From positions 1 to 8,700 of the forward strand of contig SCTD01000179.1 in the NCBI GenBank assembly GCA_004299215.1: DNA of 8,700 nt. Direction: 5' to 3'. The stretch is from Frankiales bacterium. GTDB taxonomy: Bacteria; Actinomycetota; Actinomycetes; Mycobacteriales; SCTD01. The notes below the pieces were generated by a model, which was given only the letters and a program-made list of their open reading frames with translations, ran no database searches and was not told where the DNA came from. This document shows, piece by piece, positions 1-5,918 of this stretch (position 1 is the stretch's first letter; every line of letters begins with the position of its first letter). The position numbers and the translations under genes are program-made.

Positions 1-187
1 CTGGAAGGTCGGCGTCAGCGTGTGGGAGCGCTACACCGGGCCCTACTCCGACGAGATGAAGCCGTTCGTCGAGCTGATGCTCAACAAGCGCGTCGTGGTC
101 CGGCTCGACGTCGAGCGGACGCGGTCCTGGGACCACCGCAAGCTCGGCATGGACCCGATGCCGGTCGGCGGGTCGACGGCTCCCTAG
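1..187 (+). CDS. Partial PPOX-type (probable F420-dependent/pyridoxamine-phosphate-oxidase-like) protein, C-terminal end
   Basis: The reading frame is open from base 2 to a TAG at 185-187; the 5' part lies outside the window. The visible 61 residues are polar with no membrane segment. They contain KRVVVRLDVERTRSWDHRKLGM followed by PMPVGGSTAP at the C-terminus. An 'R-x-R-SWDHRKL' tail like this is what I recall from actinobacterial split-barrel flavin/F420-binding proteins of the PPOX class, but no cofactor-binding residue is visible in this fragment, so the call rests on the tail alone. Its role and its relation to the steroid-type genes next door are unknown. It converges on the SDR gene: both stop codons are read from the same palindromic CTAG (184-187), so the two genes overlap by four bases and no terminator lies between them. 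Confidence 0.5.
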   Translation, partial: WKVGVSVWERYTGPYSDEMKPFVELMLNKRVVVRLDVERTRSWDHRKLGMDPMPVGGSTAP

Positions 188-1086
188 ACCAGGCCGACCT
201 CGCGCTCGGACCACTCCCAGAGCCGGCGGGCGACCTCGGGGTCGACCGCCCAGGGCGCGTAGCCGGCCGAGCCGTCACCCGGCGTCGGGCCGGCGATCGC
301 GCAGTCCTCGAGGTAGAGCCCGCCGCGTCCCTCGAGTTCGGGTGTGGTGGCAGCCCAGACCTGCGTCGCCGCTCCGGTGGGGACGTCCACCAGCGTGAGC
401 TGCCCGCCGCCCGGTCGCGCGCCCGACGACAGCGCCGCGAGGTCCGCCTCGGTCAGGTGGCGGGACAGCTCGGTCATGATGACGCCGGGGTGGAGGGCGT
501 ACGCGTGGACACCGGCCGGCCCCCAGCGCCTCTCGAGCTCGACGGTGAAGAGCACGTTCGCGGTCTTGCTCTGGCCGTACGCCTTCCACTTGTCGTACGG
601 CCGGGTGTGCCAGTGCGGGTCGTCGAGGTCCAGCCCCGCCCGCAGGTGGCCGCGCGAGCTGACGTTGACGACGCGCGCGGGTGCACCGGCGACGAGCGCC
701 GGCTCGAGCAGCCGGGTGAGCAGGAAGTGGCCGAGGTGGTTCGTGCCGAGCTGCAGCTCGAAGCCCTGCGCGGTACGCAGCAGCGGCGGCGCCATGACGC
801 CGGCGTTGTTGACCAGGACGTTCAGCGACGGCGCCAGCTCGAGCACCGTCTCGGCGCAGGCCCGCACCGACGCGAGGTCGGCCAGGTCGAGCTCGACCAG
901 CTCCACGTCGAGCCCGTCGAGTGCGGCCTTCGCCTTGCCCAGGTCACGCGCGGCACCGAGGACGCGCGCCCCGACCGAGGTCAGGGCGCGCGCCGTTTCG
1001 ACGCCGAGCCCGGCGCTGACACCGGTGACGAGGGCGGTCCGGCCTGTCAGGTCCAGGTCGCGGACGACCTCGTCGGTCGTGGGCAT
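184..1086 (-). CDS. Short-chain dehydrogenase/reductase, retinol dehydrogenase/WWOX-like subfamily
   Basis: This encodes 300 residues, a cytosolic NAD(P)-dependent oxidoreductase of the classical SDR fold. The glycine-rich cofactor motif TGVSAGLG is at residues 21-28, NNAG at 93-96, a catalytic-type serine in NVSSRG (143/144), and YxxxK at Y170-K174 in the YGQSKTANVLF context. That context, the NHLGHF stretch near 116-121 and the 300-residue length point to the retinol-dehydrogenase/protochlorophyllide-reductase-like branch; the true substrate cannot be read from sequence. The basic residue in AARD (R47) after the second strand is compatible with NADP preference, which is inference. The start is ATG at 1086-1084. 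It overlaps the stop of the upstream alcohol dehydrogenase as TGATG (one shared base), so translational coupling is likely. It is the last gene of the ALDH-ADH-SDR unit, and a role in oxidoreduction of the same compound class is plausible. Homologues with this annotation are common in steroid and lipid catabolic loci. Confidence 0.88.
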   Translation of the reverse strand: MPTTDEVVRDLDLTGRTALVTGVSAGLGVETARALTSVGARVLGAARDLGKAKAALDGLDVELVELDLADLASVRACAETVLELAPSLNVLVNNAGVMAPPLLRTAQGFELQLGTNHLGHFLLTRLLEPALVAGAPARVVNVSSRGHLRAGLDLDDPHWHTRPYDKWKAYGQSKTANVLFTVELERRWGPAGVHAYALHPGVIMTELSRHLTEADLAALSSGARPGGGQLTLVDVPTGAATQVWAATTPELEGRGGLYLEDCAIAGPTPGDGSAGYAPWAVDPEVARRLWEWSEREVGLV

Positions 1087-2231
1087 CAGTAGCGGATGAG
1101 GCCGCGGAAGTTCTTGCCGTCCCGCATGTCCTGGTAGCCCTGGTTGATGTCCTCGAGGGAGTACTCGGTGGTGATCAGCTCGTCGAGCTTGAGCTTGCCC
1201 GCCTTGTAGAGCGCGAGCAGCGTCGGGATGTCGACCTGCGGGTTGGCGTTGCCGAAGATGCAGCCGACGAGCTCCTTGCGCTGCATCGCGAACTCGAAGA
1301 GGTTCAGCTTCACGTCGTCGTCGAGCATCGGCGACACCGAGGTCACGACCCCGCGTCCGGCCTTCTTGATGATCGACATCAGCTGCGCGACGTGCTCGCC
1401 GCGGGCGGTCCCGACGCAGAGGATCGCCTTGTCCGCCATCGCCCCGTTGGTGAGCTGCTGGACGAGCAGGAAGCCGTCCTCGTGCGAGGCGGCGGCGTGC
1501 GTCGCGCCGAGCTCGAGGATCTTCTCGCGCTTCCACTCCACCGGCTCGATGACGACGACGTCGCGCGCACCGGCCAGGGCGGCACCCTGCACGGCCGCCG
1601 CGCCGATGCCGCCGACGCCGTAGACGACGACCGTCTCGCCGGGCTGGACGTCGGCGGCGTAGACCGACGAGCCCCAGCCGGTGGTGACGCCGCAGCCCAC
1701 GAGGGCGGCCTTCTCCAGCGGGATCTCCGGGTCGATCTTCACGCAGGAGTCGACCGAGACGACGGTGTACGGCGCGAAGGTGCCGAGGGCGACCATCGTG
1801 CCGAGGTCCTTGCCGTCCTTGCTGTGGTGCCGGGCGGTCTGGTCGGTGAACTGCCGCCCGCCGAGCAGGAACGCGCCGAGGTCGCACAGTTGCGATTGGC
1901 CCTTGCGGCAGGACTGGCACTTGCCGCAGGACGGGATGAACGAGAAGACGACGTGGTCGCCGACCGCGAGGTCGGTGACACCCTCGCCGACCTCCTGGAT
2001 CACGCCGGCGCCCTCGTGCCCGCCGATGACCGGGAACTGGCTGATGCCCATGAGCTCGGCGATGTCGGCCGGGAGGGCCATGTCGCCGGTGACCATGTGC
2101 TCGTCGGAGTGGCACAGCCCGGAGGCCGCCAGCTTGACGAGGACCTCGCCCTTCTTCGGCGGGTCGAGCTCGATGTCCTCGACGCTCCAGTCGGTGTGCG
2201 GCTCCCAGAGGATGGCGGCGCGCGTCTTCAT
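1086..2231 (-). CDS. NDMA-dependent, mycofactocin-associated zinc alcohol dehydrogenase
   Basis: This encodes 381 residues of a medium-chain, zinc-dependent alcohol dehydrogenase (GroES-like domain, then Rossmann domain). Catalytic zinc ligands are C40 (GLCHSDEH), H72-E73 (GGHEGAG) and C180 (VGCGVTTGWGS). Structural zinc cysteines are C102, C105, C108 and C116. The NAD-binding GVGGIG is at 205-210. The long insert around residues 117-150 (LGGRQF...RHHSKDGKDLGTM) and the overall sequence match what I know of the Rxyl_3153-type family of NDMA-dependent alcohol dehydrogenases, which hold NAD tightly and use mycofactocin as electron acceptor; no mycofactocin gene is visible here. The start is ATG at 2231, with GAGGAA about nine bases upstream. 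The gene follows the aldehyde dehydrogenase after 48 bases and couples to the SDR through TGATG. With the ALDH it would form an alcohol-to-acid oxidation pair. The substrate is unknown; a steroid side-chain alcohol is inferred from the operator and neighbours only. Confidence 0.92.
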   Translation of the reverse strand: MKTRAAILWEPHTDWSVEDIELDPPKKGEVLVKLAASGLCHSDEHMVTGDMALPADIAELMGISQFPVIGGHEGAGVIQEVGEGVTDLAVGDHVVFSFIPSCGKCQSCRKGQSQLCDLGAFLLGGRQFTDQTARHHSKDGKDLGTMVALGTFAPYTVVSVDSCVKIDPEIPLEKAALVGCGVTTGWGSSVYAADVQPGETVVVYGVGGIGAAAVQGAALAGARDVVVIEPVEWKREKILELGATHAAASHEDGFLLVQQLTNGAMADKAILCVGTARGEHVAQLMSIIKKAGRGVVTSVSPMLDDDVKLNLFEFAMQRKELVGCIFGNANPQVDIPTLLALYKAGKLKLDELITTEYSLEDINQGYQDMRDGKNFRGLIRY

Positions 2232-2279
2232 GTCAGGTGGTTCCTCACGGTCGAGAAGGACGGGGGCTGGGTCAGTCGA

Positions 2280-3752
2280 TCAGACGACGGGCACGCCGGG
2301 CACGGTGGTGCCGGCCGGCAGCGAGATGGACTTGCTCTCGAGGTACGCCGAGAGGCCCTCGGGGCCGAGCTCGCGACCCAGACCGCTGCTCTTGTAGCCG
2401 CCGAACGGCCCGGCGAACTCGAGCGCGAAGCCGTTGACGGTGTACGTGCCGGTGCGCACCTGGCGGGCCACGTCGATGCCCGCGGCGACGTCGGCGGTGA
2501 ACACCGAGCCGGACAGGCCGTACTCGCTGTCGTTCGCGATCCGGATCGCGTCTTCGGGGGAGTCGTAGGCCAGGACGGACACGACCGGGCCGAAGACCTC
2601 CTCCTGCGCGATGGTGTGCCCCGCCTCGACGTCGATGACGATGGTCGGCTCGACGTACCAGCCGGTGCTCTGGCTGCTCGGCCGTCCGCCGCCGACGGCG
2701 ACCTTGCCGCCCTCCTTCTGCGCGGTCGCGATGTAGCCCTCCACGCGGTCGCGCTGGCGAGCGGCGACCAGCGGGCCGATCGTGGTGCTCGGGTCCATCG
2801 GGTCGCCGACGACCTCCTTGCGGGTGTGCTCGACCAGCGCCTCGACGACCTCGGAGTAGCGGTCGCGCGGGGCGAGGATGCGGGTCTGCGCGACGCAGGC
2901 CTGGCCGTTGTTCATGAAGCCGGAGCCGAGCGCGGCGGGGACGGCGACGGCGAGGTCGGCGTCCTCCATGAAGATCGAGGCGGACTTGCCGCCCAGCTCG
3001 AGGGTGACCCGCTTGAGCTGCTCGCCCGCGGCAGCAGCGATCGTGCGGCCGGCGGCGGTCGACCCGGTGAAGCCGATCTTGTCGATGCCGGGGTGGCGGA
3101 CCAGGTGCTCACCCACCTCGCGGCCGGCGGTGACGATGTTGACGACGCCCTTGGGCAGCCCGACCTCCTCGAGGCACTCGGCCAGCAGGTAGGCGTCGAG
3201 CGGGGTCTCCGGCGCGGGCTTCAGCACGACCGTGCAGCCGGCCAGCAGGGCGGGCGCGATCTTCAGCATGGCGGTGAAGAGCGGGACGTTCCACGGCACG
3301 ATCGCCGCGGCGACGCCGACCGGCTCCCGGCGGATCAGCGCGGGGCCCATGACGCCGTTGCGCACCTCCTCGAAGGCGAAGGTCTGCGCCAGCCCGGCGT
3401 AGTAGTCGAGCACCATCGTGCTGGCGAAGACCTGGCCCATCTGCGAGAAGACGAACGGCGAGCCGTTCTCGCTGGTGATGCAGCCGGCGAACTCGTCCAT
3501 CCGGGTCTGGATCGCCAGGGACAGGGCGCTCAGCGTGGCGGCGCGCTCCGCCGGGGTGGTGCGCGACCACTCCCCGTCGAAGGCGGCGCGCGCTGCGGCG
3601 ACCGCGCGGTCCATGTCGGCGGTGGTGCCCTCCGGCACTCGAGCGATCACCTGCTCGGTTTGGGGACTGATGACCTCGATGGTCCCGGTGCCCTCCGGTG
3701 CGATGAACTCGCCGCCGATGTAGAAGTGCTCGCGCGTCTGCACTGCCGTCAC
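2280..3752 (-). CDS. NAD(P)-dependent aldehyde dehydrogenase (ALDH superfamily)
   Basis: This encodes 490 residues, the normal length for the family. It oxidises an aldehyde to its acid in the cytosol. Motifs from the chosen start: PWN at 153-155, KPAPETP at 178-184, FTGST at 228-232, the general-base glutamate E252 in LELGGKS, and the nucleophile C286 in NNGQACVA. The conserved EEVFGPV and FGGYKSSGLGRE segments lie near the C-terminus. An ATG further upstream (3845) gives an open frame, but the extra residues are low in similarity to ALDHs and would run across the operator palindromes. The GTG at 3752-3750 has a strong CAGGAGGT seven bases upstream and puts FYIGGEF at the usual N-terminal position, so GTG is preferred. 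It is the first gene of the ALDH-ADH-SDR unit. A KstR-type palindrome lies 55 bases and a second palindrome 25 bases before the start. The substrate is inferred, not shown; it is plausibly the aldehyde made by the adjacent alcohol dehydrogenase. Confidence 0.93.
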   Translation of the reverse strand: MTAVQTREHFYIGGEFIAPEGTGTIEVISPQTEQVIARVPEGTTADMDRAVAAARAAFDGEWSRTTPAERAATLSALSLAIQTRMDEFAGCITSENGSPFVFSQMGQVFASTMVLDYYAGLAQTFAFEEVRNGVMGPALIRREPVGVAAAIVPWNVPLFTAMLKIAPALLAGCTVVLKPAPETPLDAYLLAECLEEVGLPKGVVNIVTAGREVGEHLVRHPGIDKIGFTGSTAAGRTIAAAAGEQLKRVTLELGGKSASIFMEDADLAVAVPAALGSGFMNNGQACVAQTRILAPRDRYSEVVEALVEHTRKEVVGDPMDPSTTIGPLVAARQRDRVEGYIATAQKEGGKVAVGGGRPSSQSTGWYVEPTIVIDVEAGHTIAQEEVFGPVVSVLAYDSPEDAIRIANDSEYGLSGSVFTADVAAGIDVARQVRTGTYTVNGFALEFAGPFGGYKSSGLGRELGPEGLSAYLESKSISLPAGTTVPGVPVV

Positions 3753-3759
3753 GTCCGTG

Positions 3760-3767
3760 ACCTCCTG
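3760..3767 (-). promoter_or_regulatory. Strong ribosome binding site deciding the ALDH GTG start
   Basis: On the minus strand this reads CAGGAGGT, an almost full anti-16S match, seven bases before GTG at 3752. No comparable site precedes the in-frame ATG at 3845. It fixes the ALDH start and places the operator palindromes in the untranslated leader or promoter. Confidence 0.85.
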
Positions 3768-3776
3768 TCGCAACGC

Positions 3777-3794
3777 CGTTGCAGTGCTGCAACG
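3777..3794. promoter_or_regulatory. Perfect 18-bp palindrome (CGTTGCAG-TG-CTGCAACG), possible operator or leader hairpin
   Basis: Eight-base arms match perfectly around a two-base centre. It lies 25 bases before the ALDH start and 12 bases from the nearest KstR-type box. A second small inverted repeat, CAACG-C-CGTTG (3771-3781), overlaps its left edge, and CTGTCG (3765-3770) pairs with CGACAG (3793-3798), so the region 3765-3798 has nested dyad symmetry. It does not fit the KstR motif, nor the KstR2 motif as I remember it. It could be an operator for a second regulator (TetR-type operators are often such palindromes) or an RNA hairpin next to the ALDH ribosome binding site. The symmetry is observed; the function is unknown. 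Confidence 0.5.
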
Positions 3795-3806
3795 ACAGCC
3801 GCAGTA

Positions 3807-3820
3807 TGGAACACGTTCTA
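3807..3820. promoter_or_regulatory. KstR-type operator, box 1 (upstream of the ALDH operon)
   Basis: TGGAACACGTTCTA fits the 14-bp KstR consensus TnnAACnnGTTnnA at every fixed position. It lies in the divergent ALDH/MFS intergenic region, 54 bases separating its edge from the ALDH start, and is the exact reverse complement of box 3 before the acyl-CoA dehydrogenase operon. KstR is the TetR-family repressor of cholesterol catabolism in actinobacteria, derepressed by a CoA thioester of an early cholesterol metabolite. Binding here is predicted from the motif alone. Confidence 0.8.
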
Positions 3821-3845
3821 CCGAAGCGCCAGGGTTGTCCCGCAC

Positions 3846-3859
3846 TAGAACGTGTTATA
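3846..3859. promoter_or_regulatory. KstR-type operator, box 2 (upstream of the MFS gene)
   Basis: TAGAACGTGTTATA fits TnnAACnnGTTnnA at all fixed positions. It ends 13 bases before the MFS start codon, so a bound repressor would sit on the promoter or transcription start. Its centre is 39 bp from that of box 1, and the two boxes share an 11-base inverted repeat (AACACGTTCTA / TAGAACGTGTT). This makes the region a probable two-operator divergent control point. Confidence 0.8.
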
Positions 3860-3872
3860 GGTTTCCGCCGTC

Positions 3873-5108
3873 ATGACGCGGCCCGGCAGCACCGACGGCC
3901 GCCAACCGGTGCTGGCCGTCGAGCTGCTCGCCGACCCGGACTACCGCCGCTACTGGCTGGGCTCCACGGCCTTCGCGCTGGGCATCTGGGGCTTCCTGGT
4001 GAGCATGGGCGTGAGTGCCCGGATCCTCACCGACTCCCCGCTGCGGATCAGCCTGGTGTCGGTCGCGTACTTCCTGCCGATGTTCCTGCTGGCGCTGCCG
4101 TCCGGGGTCCTCGCGGACACCGTGGACCGGCGGCTCACCGTCATCGTGAGCCGCGCCGTCAGCGCCGCCGGCGCCCTGGTGCTCGCGGCGCTCACCGCGT
4201 CCGACCGGCTCGGCTACGGCGCCCTGCTGGCGCTGTGCGCGCTGACCGGCGCCACCGTGGTGAGCGAGGTGGCGGCGCGCCAGGCGTACGTCACCCAGGT
4301 CGTGCGACCCGATCAGGTCGTCGGCGCCACGGCCCTGGGCTCGGTGCAGGGCGGCATCGCGCGCGTCGTCGGGCCGCTCGTCGCCGGCTGGCTGATCGGC
4401 CAGTGGGGGCAGGCCGCGGGCTACCTGTTCTTCGCCGCCGCGAACCTCGCCTGCGTCTGGGTCTTCCTGCGCATCAAGGCCTCCGGTGTGCCGATCCGCT
4501 CGGGTGGGCGTCCCCTCCCGGAGCTGGTCGAGGGGGTGCGCTACCTCTGGCGGACCCCCGACGCGCGGGCCGTCGCGGTCATCAGCATCGGCACCGGGGT
4601 CGTCGGCTGGGTCTTCCTCGCGCTGATGCCGCTGGTGGTGACCGACCGGCTCGGCGGCGACGCCTTCACCTTCGGCCTGCTCAGCACCGCCGTGGGGCTG
4701 GGCTCGGTGCCGCCGTCGATCGCGCTGGCGATCCGGAGCGGCCGGCTGGCGGGGGAGGCCCGGCTGTTCTACCTCTCGACCTTCGCCTGGGCGGCCGGGG
4801 TGGTCGTCTACGGCATCACGTCCTCGACGGCCGTCGCCTTCGTCGCGCTCGTCGTCGCCGGTGCCGGCAACGGGCTGCAGCAGGTGCTGATGCGCACCCT
4901 GCTCATCCGGCTGACCGACCCGGCCTTCCACGGCCGGGTGCTCGGCACGCTGATGCTCACCTGGGGCGCCAACGTCGTCGGCACGCTCGGGGGCGGGGTG
5001 CTCGCCGAGGCGGTCGGGGTGGGGCCGGTCATCGTGCTGTCGGGCGTGCTCATCGCCGCGGTGGCGGCTGCCGTGCTGGCGGCCCGCCCGTCGACCTGGC
5101 GCCTCTGA
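3873..5108 (+). CDS. MFS transporter, EntS/MFS_3-like
   Basis: This encodes 411 residues of a major facilitator superfamily permease in the inner membrane, powered by proton antiport or symport in known members. The N-terminus LLADPDYRRYWLG leads into the first membrane helix (about 28-49). The family's loop 2-3 signature appears as GVLADTVDRR at 78-87. Alternating hydrophobic segments continue to the end, consistent with about twelve helices and a cytoplasmic loop near 200-220. The layout resembles the MFS_3/enterobactin-exporter-like group, so export is as likely as uptake. The ATG at 3873 is chosen because it begins the hydrophilic N-terminus just after the operator. No clear ribosome binding site precedes it, so a very short or absent leader is possible; a GTG at 3909 is the alternative. 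It is transcribed divergently from the ALDH operon and stands alone. The box directly upstream suggests steroid-responsive expression; the substrate is unknown. Confidence 0.88.
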   Translation: MTRPGSTDGRQPVLAVELLADPDYRRYWLGSTAFALGIWGFLVSMGVSARILTDSPLRISLVSVAYFLPMFLLALPSGVLADTVDRRLTVIVSRAVSAAGALVLAALTASDRLGYGALLALCALTGATVVSEVAARQAYVTQVVRPDQVVGATALGSVQGGIARVVGPLVAGWLIGQWGQAAGYLFFAAANLACVWVFLRIKASGVPIRSGGRPLPELVEGVRYLWRTPDARAVAVISIGTGVVGWVFLALMPLVVTDRLGGDAFTFGLLSTAVGLGSVPPSIALAIRSGRLAGEARLFYLSTFAWAAGVVVYGITSSTAVAFVALVVAGAGNGLQQVLMRTLLIRLTDPAFHGRVLGTLMLTWGANVVGTLGGGVLAEAVGVGPVIVLSGVLIAAVAAAVLAARPSTWRL

Positions 5109-5120
5109 TCGGGCCCTGCG

Positions 5121-5171
5121 CCACACCATCCGGGAGCGCCCTCCGCGACCCGGCGCTCCCGGATGGTGTGG
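5121..5171. terminator. Perfect 20-bp-stem hairpin between convergent genes, probable bidirectional terminator
   Basis: The arms 5121-5140 (CCACACCATCCGGGAGCGCC) and 5152-5171 are exact reverse complements, with an 11-base loop at 5141-5151. The hairpin starts 12 bases after the MFS stop and about 100 bases past the thioesterase stop on the opposite strand. There is no T-run, as is usual for high-GC actinobacterial I-shaped terminators. Being symmetrical, it could end transcripts from both sides. Confidence 0.8.
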
Positions 5172-5212
5172 TCGTGATGCAGGTCGATCGGGACGTTCTC
5201 GCGACCACCGGG

Positions 5213-5247
5213 TCCGGGAGAGCCCCGGCCCCTCGAACGCTCCCGGA
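5213..5247. repeat. Second inverted repeat in the convergent intergenic region
   Basis: TCCGGGAG (5213-5220) and CTCCCGGA (5240-5247) are perfect eight-base arms with a 19-base GC-rich loop. The right arm is part of CGCTCCCGGAT (5238-5248), an 11-base direct repeat of 5154-5164 in the larger hairpin. It may be a second terminator serving the thioesterase operon, which ends 27 bases away, or a decayed duplicate of the larger hairpin. Confidence 0.5.
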
Positions 5248-5273
5248 TCGGGTGGCGCGTGAGAGAGCCGCCG

Positions 5274-5918
5274 TCAGCCCGCCGGCAGCTCGATCCCCTG
5301 CTTGGGCGCGATGAAGATGCCGGTGGCCTCGGCCAGCGTCTGGCCGCGGAGCGAGCTGCGCCCGGTGACGACGACCTTGCGGCCGTCCCGGGACGACACC
5401 GCGGCCTCGTAGTCGATCCGCTCGTGCAGGGGCGTACGCGCGACCAGCCGGACGCTGAGCGTCCCCGTGAAGCCGGCCGTCCCGGAGGCGGCCTGCGCGA
5501 CGCCCAGCAGGTCGTCGAAGGCGGAGATGACGTAGCCGCCGTGCACGGACCCGGGCGGCCCCTCGTACGCCTCGCCGTAGACGGCGTGGCCGAGCGTGCG
5601 ATCCCCGTCGAACTCGAGCACCAGCGGCGCCGCCAGCGCGTTGCAGCGACCCGACAGCGGGCTGCGCTCGAACAGGCTCGCGTCGCCCCGGTTGCCGTAG
5701 ACGCCGCCCTTGCCGCGGATGTCGGGCAGGGCGGCCAGAGCCTTGCGCGCCTCGCCGAGCCGGGCCTCCGCGTCGGCGAGGTCGTCCTCGTCGACGCTCT
5801 CCACGTCGAGGTAGAGCACGTCGGCGATCAGCGCCCGGACCTCGTCGGCCAGGGCGTGCTTGCGCAGCCGCCGAGGGCTCGGGTCCTCGTCGACCGGGAA
5901 CCAGACGCGCTGGCTCAC
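5274..5918 (-). CDS. PaaI-like hotdog-fold acyl-CoA thioesterase
   Basis: This encodes 214 residues. The C-terminal two thirds carry a hotdog (4HBT-type) domain with the HGG signature at 126-128 (GSVHGGYVISAFDD) and acidic residues D135/D136 on the following helix, the usual active-site region of PaaI-like thioesterases. These hydrolyse acyl-CoA to acid and free CoA. Residues 14-64 form a charged, probably helical N-terminal extension before the domain, which makes the protein longer than the roughly 140-residue minimal PaaI type. The start is GTG at 5918-5916, overlapping the stop of the upstream acyl-CoA dehydrogenase as GTGA; only a weak ribosome binding site is seen, so expression probably depends on translational coupling. 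Being coupled to the FadE27-like subunit suggests action on the same CoA esters, perhaps to recycle CoA or clear dead-end intermediates. The acyl substrate is unknown, and a non-catalytic hotdog role cannot be excluded. Confidence 0.85.
   Translation of the reverse strand: MSQRVWFPVDEDPSPRRLRKHALADEVRALIADVLYLDVESVDEDDLADAEARLGEARKALAALPDIRGKGGVYGNRGDASLFERSPLSGRCNALAAPLVLEFDGDRTLGHAVYGEAYEGPPGSVHGGYVISAFDDLLGVAQAASGTAGFTGTLSVRLVARTPLHERIDYEAAVSSRDGRKVVVTGRSSLRGQTLAEATGIFIAPKQGIELPAG

Noticed and set aside
1087..2115. N-terminal extension of the SDR frame upstream of its ATG at 1086 (apparent 643-codon fusion)
   Set aside because: The extra part is the out-of-frame shadow of the alcohol dehydrogenase, arginine-rich and without domains; the SDR fold starts normally at the ATG that overlaps the ADH stop.
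3777..3794. The 18-bp palindrome as a fourth KstR or a KstR2 operator
   Set aside because: It lacks AACnnGTT in the required arrangement and does not fit the CAAG-nn-CTTG core of KstR2 as I know it, so it is reported as an unassigned palindrome.
3753..3845. Longer ALDH N-terminus starting at ATG 3845
   Set aside because: It would put both the 18-bp palindrome and KstR box 1 inside coding sequence and lacks a ribosome binding site, whereas GTG 3752 has a strong one and gives the standard ALDH N-terminus.
1392..3848. Very long open frame (about 818 codons) on the plus strand opposite the ADH and ALDH genes
   Set aside because: It is antisense to two genes with full catalytic motifs, has a biased R/G/A/D/V composition typical of high-GC shadow frames, and shows no recognisable domain.
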